This document shows, in pieces, positions 1-8,140 of a stretch of 64,000 nt of DNA (position 1 is its first letter; each line of letters begins with the position of its first letter). The DNA comes from Cellulophaga sp. HaHaR_3_176. Its GTDB lineage: Bacteria > Bacteroidota > Bacteroidia > Flavobacteriales > Flavobacteriaceae. The DNA lies in NCBI RefSeq assembly GCF_019021925.1, contig NZ_CP058990.1:186001-250000 (forward strand), in the 5' to 3' direction. A program made the translations under genes and the position numbers. Below the pieces are notes generated by a model. The model saw nothing but the letters and a program-made list of their open reading frames with translations, had not been told where the DNA came from and made no database searches.

Positions 1-1
1 A

Positions 2-298
2 TATATAGAACGTACCGCCCATAAGCAGTTTAAAAGTAAAGAACTTGTTCGTTTTAGAGGTGTAGATTATTTAGAAGAAGGAGATTTGATCTTTTTTCAA
101 AGTGCTGCAAATCAAGATGGCGAAATGGATCATGTAGGCATGTATTTATCAAACAATAAGTTTGTCCACTCAAGTTCATACAAAGGCCAAAACAAAACAG
201 GTGGCGTACAAATAGGAGATATAAGAGATCAGCATTGGGTGAGAAGGTTTGTTGCAGCTGGTAAAAGAAAAGATTTTCAAGATAAATACGGAAAGTAA
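2..298 (+). CDS. NlpC/P60 (C40) peptidase, 3' part only
   Basis: The reading frame is open from the left edge of the window, so the start and the catalytic cysteine lie outside it. The visible 98 residues contain the second half of an NlpC/P60 fold: a GDLIFF strand, the DHVGMYL segment carrying the family's catalytic histidine, FVHSSS, and a closing RFVAAG strand. Members cleave cell-wall peptides. The gene ends 6 nt before a TssG-like gene, so it probably belongs to the same T6SS operon, where it could make room in the wall for the apparatus or act as an effector. The family call is firm; the role is inferred. Confidence 0.75.
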   Translation, partial: YIERTAHKQFKSKELVRFRGVDYLEEGDLIFFQSAANQDGEMDHVGMYLSNNKFVHSSSYKGQNKTGGVQIGDIRDQHWVRRFVAAGKRKDFQDKYGK

Positions 299-304
299 AT
301 TTAA

Positions 305-1297
305 ATGAAAAGTACTTTATCACATATTGCAGCTTCCTTGTCCAATTTACACAGCCCACTTAGGGCTGATATAGTTGTGGCAGAATTAATGGAACCTGAT
401 ATTTTAGATGTTGATGAGGTTTTGGTGCGTTACCGAAGTGATTTTAAAAGAGCTTACGATTCTGATATCTTAAATTTTAAAGAAACAATTGGCGAAAATT
501 CAAATTTTTTAGAAATAGACTTATCGCGAAGTGGTATTTACGATCGATTGCCAGAAGGTATTTTTCATCATCCAACAAAAAGTGAAAATACAACTTCTTA
601 TTTGACGTATAGAAGACAGCAAAAAGAAGAGCAAGAAAATGCAAGATTACTTTTTGCACCCATTGAAAATGCTTTTTTTAAAAGCGAAGTTGAAATAGAA
701 AAAAATAGAAAAAGTCAGATTGAAGATATTTTAAGTCTTAAAAATGACTTTTTATTTGATTTTTGGGGTTTACCAAAAGATTTTCCTGAAAAATTCGCAG
801 CACCATTTATGCGTCTTTTGCCATACGCGAAAGAGCTATCAGGTAATTTAGATGATACTTTTTACGTGTTAGAGTTGCTTTTGGGTATAAAAGTCACTTA
901 CAAGTATGCATATCAAGCAATAGAAAAAGTCGAAGAAAAAGTTGAAAATATTACACTAGGCTTAAATTTTATATTAGAAAAAACAGATACAATACGCTCA
1001 GGCTATAAAGCTGAAATTGATAAGTTTTTAGATTTTGATACAGCAAATGAAACTGATGATTTTCCGGAACTAACACAACCTTCTTTAGAGGTGCTGTTGC
1101 AACCAGAAAAGCAAGAAGGTATTCCTCAATATATAGAAGAAGATGGTTTGTTAAAAATTGCAAAAGTTTTTTATGATTACTTTATTCCGATGGAATATAA
1201 GATAACAACTAAAATTAGTTCAGTTATTGAAAGTGATTTTGTATTGGGCGATAAAAGAGGAACTTATTTGGGTATGTCAACCAAACTAGGTTCGTAA
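305..1297 (+). CDS. tssG: TssG-like T6SS baseplate protein
   Basis: This 330-residue soluble protein has no signal peptide. I recognise it as TssG-like from its size, its place directly before tssN and tssD, an N-terminal segment around residues 75-90 (SGIYDRLPEGIFHHP) typical of the Bacteroidetes form as I recall it, and a C-terminal FVLG...YLGMSTKLG end resembling the LGWxTxL end of TssG. TssG with TssF and TssK builds the baseplate wedge on which the contractile sheath assembles in the cytoplasm. No promoter was seen before it, and it is probably read from the upstream operon. An alternative is another subtype iii-specific baseplate part. Confidence 0.55.
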   Translation: MKSTLSHIAASLSNLHSPLRADIVVAELMEPDILDVDEVLVRYRSDFKRAYDSDILNFKETIGENSNFLEIDLSRSGIYDRLPEGIFHHPTKSENTTSYLTYRRQQKEEQENARLLFAPIENAFFKSEVEIEKNRKSQIEDILSLKNDFLFDFWGLPKDFPEKFAAPFMRLLPYAKELSGNLDDTFYVLELLLGIKVTYKYAYQAIEKVEEKVENITLGLNFILEKTDTIRSGYKAEIDKFLDFDTANETDDFPELTQPSLEVLLQPEKQEGIPQYIEEDGLLKIAKVFYDYFIPMEYKITTKISSVIESDFVLGDKRGTYLGMSTKLGS

Positions 1298-1319
1298 TAA
1301 AAATATAATAAAAAATAGT

Positions 1320-2186
1320 ATGTTAACAACTTTACTCGGTAGTAATATTTTTAAAGTAAGTATGCTCCTAATGCTTGTTAGTGGTTTTGTTATAGCATTA
1401 GCATCTAAAGTGCGTGTTATATTTAAAAAGAATAAACTAAAAGCTTTTTTATATCTTTTTTCAGTAGTGTTACTATTTGCTTTAACAGCATTAATTGCAC
1501 ATCAAAAAGTGCTGAATGATGATCCTTTAAATTCCTTTATCGGAATGGAAATTATTGTTTTTCTATTAGGTATTGCTCATGTATATGTTATGCGAACTGT
1601 TTTTAAAGAATGGTTTGATGATAAGAACGAGTTTTTTAAAGAAATTTTATTTACCGTAGTTGTATTGTGTATTGCATTATTAGTTTTTGCAAATATTGTA
1701 GATCGTTTTAAACCTGAATTCGTACTATATTATTTAGGTACAGGTGTCTTTTTTATACTACCACTATTAGTACTTAAAATGTATAATTTAAGTGCATTAA
1801 TACCTGTTCCGATTTATAAAAAATGGGATTTCCCTATCGGGGTAGAACTGAGAGAACCTTCGCCTAGCGAGCTTTCGAACCCATTAGTAGTTACATTTCA
1901 GTTGCGAAAAAAAGAAGGAGACAAAACTATAAGTAGGCTTAGAACAAAAGCTCCTGAAGATATGGAGTTCGGTCGTTTATTTTATTTTTTTGTAGAAGAC
2001 TACAACCAAATACACCCAGAACAAAAAATACAAGTACAAGATAAGAACAACAAGCCTAATGGCTATATTTTTTACTTTAAACCCAATTGGTGGAGTGCTA
2101 TACAACATGTCGATACCAGTAAAACCATTAAATGGAATGGGATTAAAGAAAACTGTATGATTATAGTACAACAAGATAATTATTAA
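1320..2186 (+). CDS. tssN: TssN family T6SS membrane protein
   Basis: The 288 residues divide into an N-terminal membrane half with about five hydrophobic segments (roughly residues 8-30, 40-60, 70-90, 105-127 and 135-155) and a soluble C-terminal half from about residue 165. That half contains FGRLFYFFVEDYN and YFKPNWW segments. This layout is that of TssN, one of the subtype iii-specific proteins thought to replace the TssJLM membrane complex of proteobacterial T6SS. It starts 22 nt after the TssG-like gene and is followed 33 nt later by tssD, consistent with one operon. Confidence 0.72.
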   Translation: MLTTLLGSNIFKVSMLLMLVSGFVIALASKVRVIFKKNKLKAFLYLFSVVLLFALTALIAHQKVLNDDPLNSFIGMEIIVFLLGIAHVYVMRTVFKEWFDDKNEFFKEILFTVVVLCIALLVFANIVDRFKPEFVLYYLGTGVFFILPLLVLKMYNLSALIPVPIYKKWDFPIGVELREPSPSELSNPLVVTFQLRKKEGDKTISRLRTKAPEDMEFGRLFYFFVEDYNQIHPEQKIQVQDKNNKPNGYIFYFKPNWWSAIQHVDTSKTIKWNGIKENCMIIVQQDNY

Positions 2187-2219
2187 TATCAATATCAATA
2201 ACCATTAACAATACAAAAT

Positions 2220-2621
2220 ATGTCTTTTAAAGCAAAACTAGAATTAGACGGTAAAGTTATTTCAGTACTAAGTTATATGTTAAATGTGAGCCAACAAAGC
2301 GATCTAACGGGGAGGCCTACAGCAAGTCCTACCGCAGGTCAATTATCATTAACATTAGAAATGAGTGATCAAACGAAAGAACTTTCTCGTTGGGCTTTAT
2401 CAGATAAGCTAACAAAAGATGGTAAAGTCGTATTTTATAAAGATAACCTTAGTGGTATAATGCGCACTATCGATTTTAAAAAGGCGTTCTGTTTAAAATA
2501 TACTGAAAATTTTAATGATCAAGGTATAAACCCTTTTGTCATAAGTATTTTAATAAGTGCAGAAGAGTTGAAATTAGGTAATGACGATGATGCGCATAAG
2601 AACAACTGGCCAATGGCATAA
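2220..2621 (+). CDS. tssD: TssD (Hcp) T6SS tube protein
   Basis: This 133-residue protein matches the Bacteroidetes TssD/Hcp family, with its MSFKAKLELDG start, central LTLEMSDQTKELSRWALSD region and C-terminal VISILISAEELKLG strand followed by an NNWP end. It forms the stacked hexameric rings of the needle that the sheath expels, and small cargo can sit in the lumen. The next gene begins 9 nt downstream and is not a known structural part, a place where Hcp-linked effectors are often found. Confidence 0.85.
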   Translation: MSFKAKLELDGKVISVLSYMLNVSQQSDLTGRPTASPTAGQLSLTLEMSDQTKELSRWALSDKLTKDGKVVFYKDNLSGIMRTIDFKKAFCLKYTENFNDQGINPFVISILISAEELKLGNDDDAHKNNWPMA

Positions 2622-2630
2622 TCTAAAAAT

Positions 2631-3710
2631 ATGAAAACAATTTTTGAATTAGAACATATACGTCAATATCTAAAAGGGATGCTATCTCTTATCGTATCAC
2701 GTTGTGTTGATAGAGTAGTAGAAGAGGGTAGTACTCAGTTTTTGATGAAAAGGTTGTTTGTTGAAATAGATATGTCTATTGAAGAAGCTGTATTTAATAT
2801 ACAGGCACACTATCCTCATTTAGGGCTTTCTAATGATGAAATTAGGTCTATCACAATTACCTATTTTGAAGAAAATTCGAAAAAAGAATTGAGTGCTTAT
2901 ATTTTAAAAAAATATGGTGTGCTAGAAATTGATGAGTTATCTAAACAGGATGTTTTAAAAAATGCTTTTAAGGAAGATGAAAATTGGAAAAAAGAAATTT
3001 TAATAAAAGAGGTTCCAAATTATTTAGATGAGGTTGTAATAACAACATCTAAAAAACAAACCATCGAAGAAACAATGTATATTTTAGATCAAACCATGAA
3101 ACAAAAATTCGCTAAAAAAGAGGATGAATTGTGGTACTGGAATGGTAATGTGCAAGATATGAATGTTGTTGTAAACCCACCTAATAATTCTAATAATCCT
3201 TATGATATTTCTCTAGCACAAACATTATTTTGGTCTAGTTTAAGTACGTCGGTTGCTAAAACAATTGATTTTTTAAATACACAAACCAATGGGTTTAGTT
3301 TGAAATATGATTTGGTATATTCTCCTTTTAACAGAATTACAGGAAGAAATAGAACCTGGTTTTCAATTCCGAAACAAAATACAGGCAAAATTATAGGAGG
3401 ACTTAAAGGTTTTGGATATGGTATTTCAATTTATGGTTCATTTCAAATAGAAGAGAATTATGGTAAAGATTTAATCTCAGAAGGAGAAAGGTATCACAGT
3501 CATGCATTAAATTTGATAGGTACTTTTTCACCACCTCAGGTGGGAGTAGCAATTGCGGCAGGAGACTATTTAGGTAAAAAATACCATTCAGATTTTGAAA
3601 ACCAAGTAACTAATGATGAAGCATGGTTAAATAAAATAGCTCAATTTATGCTTCAAGCAGGAGGTATTCCGATAAGTGAAGAAGATGCAAAAAAAAATTA
3701 CAATAAATGA
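2631..3710 (+). CDS. Unrecognised protein behind TssD, candidate T6SS effector
   Basis: I do not recognise a family in these 359 residues. The first 160 are charged and helical. The second half contains a glycine-rich hydrophobic stretch near residues 252-275 (GGLKGFGYGISIYGSF) and another near 299-316 (PPQVGVAIAAGDYLG), joined by a charged hairpin. That two-segment layout resembles membrane-active ends of polymorphic toxins. There is no signal peptide. It starts 9 nt after tssD, and its stop overlaps the start of a small membrane protein by 4 nt (ATGA), as toxin/immunity pairs often do. An effector role is inferred from position and layout only; it could also be an accessory T6SS protein. 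Confidence 0.5.
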   Translation: MKTIFELEHIRQYLKGMLSLIVSRCVDRVVEEGSTQFLMKRLFVEIDMSIEEAVFNIQAHYPHLGLSNDEIRSITITYFEENSKKELSAYILKKYGVLEIDELSKQDVLKNAFKEDENWKKEILIKEVPNYLDEVVITTSKKQTIEETMYILDQTMKQKFAKKEDELWYWNGNVQDMNVVVNPPNNSNNPYDISLAQTLFWSSLSTSVAKTIDFLNTQTNGFSLKYDLVYSPFNRITGRNRTWFSIPKQNTGKIIGGLKGFGYGISIYGSFQIEENYGKDLISEGERYHSHALNLIGTFSPPQVGVAIAAGDYLGKKYHSDFENQVTNDEAWLNKIAQFMLQAGGIPISEEDAKKNYNK

Positions 3711-4135
3711 TGCTTTTTTTTGATACATTAACAAATGTATTTTTTAATTTCTCGTATAGGTTTATTCATGGTTTAGGTTTCAGGAGTAATAAAGATTTAG
3801 CAAAGATACATGCCGTGTTTGTTACATCTTCCTTTCAAGGAATTAATCTTTTTTTGAGCATAATAAAACCTTTGTCTGTAAAATTTTTCGATAAAAGTTT
3901 TCCTTTAAAATATCAAATTTTAGGCACTACTATTATTTTGATTTTAAATTACAAAAGATATATATTATCAGATAGATTAGATAAAGATGCAAGAATGCTT
4001 TTTAATGTTCCTGTTACTTATATCATTATACTGCTGTATTTTATAGTAAGTATATGGCTCATGCTTTATATGGGTGATTATGTGCGTGATGCAATGATTC
4101 AAAAAAATGCTATAATTGCTAAAGGAGTAAATTGA
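3707..4135 (+). CDS. Small membrane protein, candidate immunity partner
   Basis: This 142-residue protein has about three hydrophobic segments (near residues 35-57, 66-87 and 98-123) and no signal peptide cleavage site, so it should sit in the inner membrane. Its ATG overlaps the TGA of the preceding gene (ATGA), implying translational coupling and roughly matched amounts. Membrane immunity proteins are the usual partners of effectors that damage the inner membrane from the periplasm. That is the simplest reading here, but no family is recognised, and a membrane component of the secretion system is the alternative. Confidence 0.5.
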   Translation: MMLFFDTLTNVFFNFSYRFIHGLGFRSNKDLAKIHAVFVTSSFQGINLFLSIIKPLSVKFFDKSFPLKYQILGTTIILILNYKRYILSDRLDKDARMLFNVPVTYIIILLYFIVSIWLMLYMGDYVRDAMIQKNAIIAKGVN

Positions 4136-4151
4136 AATTTACAAGAGGAAT

Positions 4152-4530
4152 GTGGAGATTAAAAAGGGTAAAACGTTTTTAGTAATCCTTGTATTTATTT
4201 CAGATTTACTGATAGTATGTTTTAAAAATGAAAAGGGTAAAAAAACTTGAAGCTAATAAAATATTTACCATAGGTGTTTTAGAAAAATGTTTTGCTGTAG
4301 TGGGTGATTTTAATATTAGATTTATTTACGAATATAATGTCAAAATTTATAATGGTTTAAATAGTAGTAGTAAAGTATCTGATGATAAAATCGGAAAGAA
4401 ATTTCTTTTAAAATTATCTTCTGAAAATCCAAAAAGTACGGAGTTAATCTTAAACTTTCGCAATTTGCGATATTACAATAGTTGCACCCGAATTAGGGTG
4501 GAAAAAAATTCCACAGCATTTAATCTGTGA
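4152..4530 (+). pseudogene. Frameshifted small membrane-anchored protein
   Basis: Two pieces in different frames look like one gene. The first (GTG at 4152, stop TGA at 4248) encodes a lysine-rich start and one hydrophobic segment. The second (ATG at 4228, 100 residues) encodes a soluble domain with VKIYNGLNSS and GKKFLLKLSSENPKS. They overlap across a run of seven A at 4239-4245, and removing one A joins them into a single protein of about 125 residues. A one-span protein with such a domain resembles small immunity-like proteins common in Flavobacteriia, from memory. It is either a decaying gene, a slippage-controlled one, or a sequencing error in the A run. Confidence 0.45.
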
Positions 4531-4990
4531 CAATTAAATTTCTATTTCTCTAAAAAAATATATAATCAATTCATCATACCTAAAAGTATTTAAAGAGCTT
4601 ATTATGAGAGTTAGGTTAATGGTAATTTTGCTTACAAAATACTATAGTATGTGTAATATATTTTAATCTATAGTTTTCATAATATAGTCTTGTAGAAATA
4701 AAAAAACAATAAGTGTATTTTTTATATGAAATAAGTTAATGATTTAGAAACAAATAATACCTTTAAAAAGCTTATCAATTAGCTGTTAGAATGTTACTAG
4801 TTTAGCAAATAGAGAAAGTAATAAAATATTAAAACTATAAATTCGTCAATTTTTCGATGAAAGGCACTATTTTTTCATTTTCAGCCCTTTATACCTATAA
4901 TAAATATACTAAATTGCATAGGAAATTTTACACATTAATTTTTGCTATTTGTAAACGATTATGATAGTATAAAATAAAACATATAACTAT
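4531..4990 (+). other. 460-nt AT-rich gap before vgrG
   Basis: No convincing ORF is present on either strand. A TAATTTTG box at 4623-4630 fits the Bacteroidetes -7 consensus but has no clear -33 partner and would leave a leader of about 350 nt. The gap separates the tssD block from the vgrG block and probably holds the promoter of the latter. Confidence 0.4.
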
Positions 4991-6760
4991 ATGGCAGCAC
5001 AATCAATTACTACAATTAAAATTGGAGGTAAAGAGATAAAATCTTTTAAACGTTTGGTACTACAACAAAGTACAAATGATCATCATACACTACAAGTAGA
5101 GTGTCAAATGGAGGTGCTTGAAAAGGCAACGGGAGAGTTAGCAAATGAAAGTAAAAATTTTTTAGGAGAAAGCATTGTTGTTATTATAGAAGCAAAAGAT
5201 AAAAAAGATATAAAAGACACATTACAATTTTTAGGTATAGTTACTTCTATTCGAAATTCAAAAGGATATTTAAATAATAATTTTGTTACTATAACGGCAA
5301 AAAGTCCTACCATTTTAGCGGATGATGGTCCTCATTATCACTCATATATTGAGAAAGATTTAAATGCAATAGTTAAAAATACGTTTTCTAATTACGATAG
5401 TGGAAAATTGGCAGCAGGTGTGCAAGCAAAATATAGTACAGCAATACCTTACGCAGTGCAACATAAAGAAAGTAACTGGGCATTTGTTTCTCGTATAGCA
5501 ATGCAATATGGAGAGTGGTTATATTACAATGGTGATAAGGTTATTTTCGGAACTCCTGAAACTCCGCCAGAAGTTATATTAACTCATAATTTTGATTTAA
5601 AAGAGTTTGCGTTAAATTTAACACCTACACCAAATAAATTTAACTATTTTACAAACGATTATACCTCAGATCAGCACCATACAAAAAATGCTTCAGAGGT
5701 AAATACTGGTGCAAACAGTTACCATAGTTTTGCAAGTGGTAAAGCTGATATGTTGTATGCTGCAGAAACTAATGTATGGATAAACAATGGTGGAGGTACC
5801 CAATTAAAAGCGCTGTTAGATAGTCAAGTAGAAGCACAAAAAAAAGCAGCAGAACAAAGTCAAGTAATATTAGAAGGTAAAAGTGATAACCCAGGGGTAA
5901 GCTTAGGTAAAATTGTAAGTATAAAAGGCAAAGATGCTGATCATGGGCAATATAGAGTTACTCAAGTACAGCATGAGCAAGATTATTTAGGTAATTACAG
6001 CAATGTGTTTACCGCAATTAGCACACAATTAGATGTTTCTCCATATACAAATTTTGAAGCATTCCCGTATAGCGATACACAGACAGCTATTGTTATAGAA
6101 AATGCTGATCCTGATGGTATGGCGCGAGTAAAAGTTCAATTTCCTTGGCAGAAATTTACAGGGCAAACCACCCCTTGGATTCGTGTAGTTACCCCACATG
6201 GTGGTGGTGATAAAGGCTTTCATTTTATACCAGAAAAAGGAGAAGAAGTACTTATCGGTTTTGAAGGTGGTAATGCAGAGCGCCCATATATGATGGGTAG
6301 TTTATACCATGGTAATGCAGGTGCAAATAGTTTTATGAGTGAAAACAATGACTTAAAATCTATTAGAACGAGAAGCGGACATACTATAGAAATGAATGAC
6401 CTTGATGGAAATGAAAGTATTACCATTTCTGATAAAAATGGGTCTATGATAAACTATAACACAACAGACAAAGTAATAACTATTGCTAGCGAAGAAAAAA
6501 TAATATTGAGTTCTAAATTCATTTCTATGCATGCAGATGATATAGAATTTTATTCTAAAAATCAAAAAAATATTGCTTCTACAGCATTTACAGCTCAAAG
6601 TGGAGAATCTAAAATGTCTGTACTGCCAGGTGAAATTATGGATGAATCTCCTAAGGTTACTATACAAGGGACAGAAACTATCATTTCAGCGACAAATTTA
6701 ACAACAACATCTTCGGCAAATACATTAATTAACGGGGCAATGGTAAAACTAAACTCTTAA
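4991..6760 (+). CDS. tssI: VgrG/TssI T6SS spike protein
   Basis: The 589 residues follow VgrG order. A gp27/gp44-like base covers about residues 1-350, an OB-fold of the gp5 type about 365-435 (ENADPDGMARVKVQFPW through HFIPEKGEEVLIGFEGGN), and a repetitive beta-rich shaft follows to the end. The protein trimerises into the spike capping the Hcp tube and carries cargo on its tip. No extra C-terminal effector domain is fused. The unrecognised gene and Rhs gene downstream follow with 9 nt spacing and a 10-nt overlap, so this is a spike-plus-cargo unit. The start is well placed after a long gap. Confidence 0.9.
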   Translation: MAAQSITTIKIGGKEIKSFKRLVLQQSTNDHHTLQVECQMEVLEKATGELANESKNFLGESIVVIIEAKDKKDIKDTLQFLGIVTSIRNSKGYLNNNFVTITAKSPTILADDGPHYHSYIEKDLNAIVKNTFSNYDSGKLAAGVQAKYSTAIPYAVQHKESNWAFVSRIAMQYGEWLYYNGDKVIFGTPETPPEVILTHNFDLKEFALNLTPTPNKFNYFTNDYTSDQHHTKNASEVNTGANSYHSFASGKADMLYAAETNVWINNGGGTQLKALLDSQVEAQKKAAEQSQVILEGKSDNPGVSLGKIVSIKGKDADHGQYRVTQVQHEQDYLGNYSNVFTAISTQLDVSPYTNFEAFPYSDTQTAIVIENADPDGMARVKVQFPWQKFTGQTTPWIRVVTPHGGGDKGFHFIPEKGEEVLIGFEGGNAERPYMMGSLYHGNAGANSFMSENNDLKSIRTRSGHTIEMNDLDGNESITISDKNGSMINYNTTDKVITIASEEKIILSSKFISMHADDIEFYSKNQKNIASTAFTAQSGESKMSVLPGEIMDESPKVTIQGTETIISATNLTTTSSANTLINGAMVKLNS

Positions 6761-6769
6761 TATTTTTTA

Positions 6770-8140
6770 ATGGAAGACGCTACAATAGCCCAGGAATTCT
6801 ATAAAATAAGAAATACTTGGAAAAAAATAGATGGAAAAAAATGGGACATGGCCATATGGGTCTGTAACCATCACGATATTGATATAATAGACAAGTTTAT
6901 GGAGATAGAAGGTTCTCCAGTAGGGATGTTTGATGATATTTTTTTTAGAATAAACACTCTTTACCTTTCTGCAGAAACTTTTGAAGAACAACTTTGGAAA
7001 GAATTTACAAGTTGGTTTAACAGTCCGGCCGAGGGAAGTTTAGATATGTTTGGTGCTTTGAAAAACGATGGCTATCTAGATAAAGATTATATGGTAGACC
7101 TTAGCTTGAAACCAACTTTTGATAGTGTTTTAAAAGAACTACTAAGATTAAAAGAAAATTTACCCCTTGATGATGAGTCTTTTATCCTTTATTTCCCTCC
7201 AGGTGTTCATAGTGATGGGTTTGAGAAATGGTTCGCTCAAAAAATGGATAAGGGCCTACCAAAAGGTATTCGTTTAGCAGTTATAGACCCCATAGGGTCT
7301 AGAAAATTCCCGAAGATAGTAAAGCATAAAAAGGGAATAGTAAAAGAGCTGTCTGTAACTCTACATATGGCTGCGGCAATGAAAAATGCTATGGATAGTG
7401 ATAGTAATGAAACACGGCCACATGCACCTAGTTCAAAGTTTCAGAAGCAAGTACGCCGTATTATGGAGGCAACAGTAAATAAAGAAATGTCTGTTATAAC
7501 AGAAAGTGAAAGATTAATAGAATTAGGGATTCAGTTAAAAACATTTAATACCAAAGCAACATCATATTTAGTTTCTACAATTGCATTTTTTAGTATACAG
7601 GAAGATAAACCAGCAATGGAGCATGTAGAAAAAACACTAGAAATGACAGAGGATGATAGTGTAGCCGAAGAAGCTTACCCAATTTGGCGTTCTGCGATAC
7701 TTTTAAAAGCAGCACTTGTGCTCGTACATAAAGATACTGAAACAGCTTTAAAATGTTATAGAAATTTAGCAATAAAAGCGATTAATAAGGGAGACGTTTT
7801 TCATGTAATGGAAGCCTACCGCATGGAGTCTTTCTTATATTTTAAAGAAAGTAAAAATAAAGAATCGTGGAAAGCTGCTATATACTCTTTACAGGCGGGT
7901 AGTAACTTGCCTTTAGAAGTTCGCAGAGGCTCTACATATTTATTTTCAGCAGCAGTAGCTTTACAAGTAGCACAAGATGCTGATATGGGAGAAGAGATTA
8001 TAGAAAAATTAACGACAAGATTTGAAAATACGATAGGTGAAGATTGGAAAACGCTATTGCAAGGAACTGAAGCAATAGATAAAAAATATTTAAATAGAAA
8101 TAATTGGCTCAGTAAAAACAAAATACCGCAATGGCAATAA
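6770..8140 (+). CDS. TPR-like protein between VgrG and Rhs, candidate loading adaptor
   Basis: I do not recognise a named family in these 456 residues. The N-terminal half is mixed, with a buried YFPPGVHSDGFEKWF segment near residues 145-160. The second half, from about residue 225, is a series of amphipathic helices with alternating small residues, as in TPR or armadillo-type solenoids. No signal peptide or membrane span is present. It begins 9 nt after vgrG, and its last 10 nt overlap the Rhs start. Proteobacterial T6SS place effector chaperones (DUF4123/Tap, EagR/DUF1795, DUF2169) in exactly this position, so an adaptor role is a reasonable inference without sequence proof. Confidence 0.5.
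   Translation: MEDATIAQEFYKIRNTWKKIDGKKWDMAIWVCNHHDIDIIDKFMEIEGSPVGMFDDIFFRINTLYLSAETFEEQLWKEFTSWFNSPAEGSLDMFGALKNDGYLDKDYMVDLSLKPTFDSVLKELLRLKENLPLDDESFILYFPPGVHSDGFEKWFAQKMDKGLPKGIRLAVIDPIGSRKFPKIVKHKKGIVKELSVTLHMAAAMKNAMDSDSNETRPHAPSSKFQKQVRRIMEATVNKEMSVITESERLIELGIQLKTFNTKATSYLVSTIAFFSIQEDKPAMEHVEKTLEMTEDDSVAEEAYPIWRSAILLKAALVLVHKDTETALKCYRNLAIKAINKGDVFHVMEAYRMESFLYFKESKNKESWKAAIYSLQAGSNLPLEVRRGSTYLFSAAVALQVAQDADMGEEIIEKLTTRFENTIGEDWKTLLQGTEAIDKKYLNRNNWLSKNKIPQWQ

Noticed and set aside
1..4135. Type VI genes as a prophage tail
   Set aside because: TssN and the TssD type are specific to Bacteroidetes T6SS, and no capsid, terminase or lysis genes are present.
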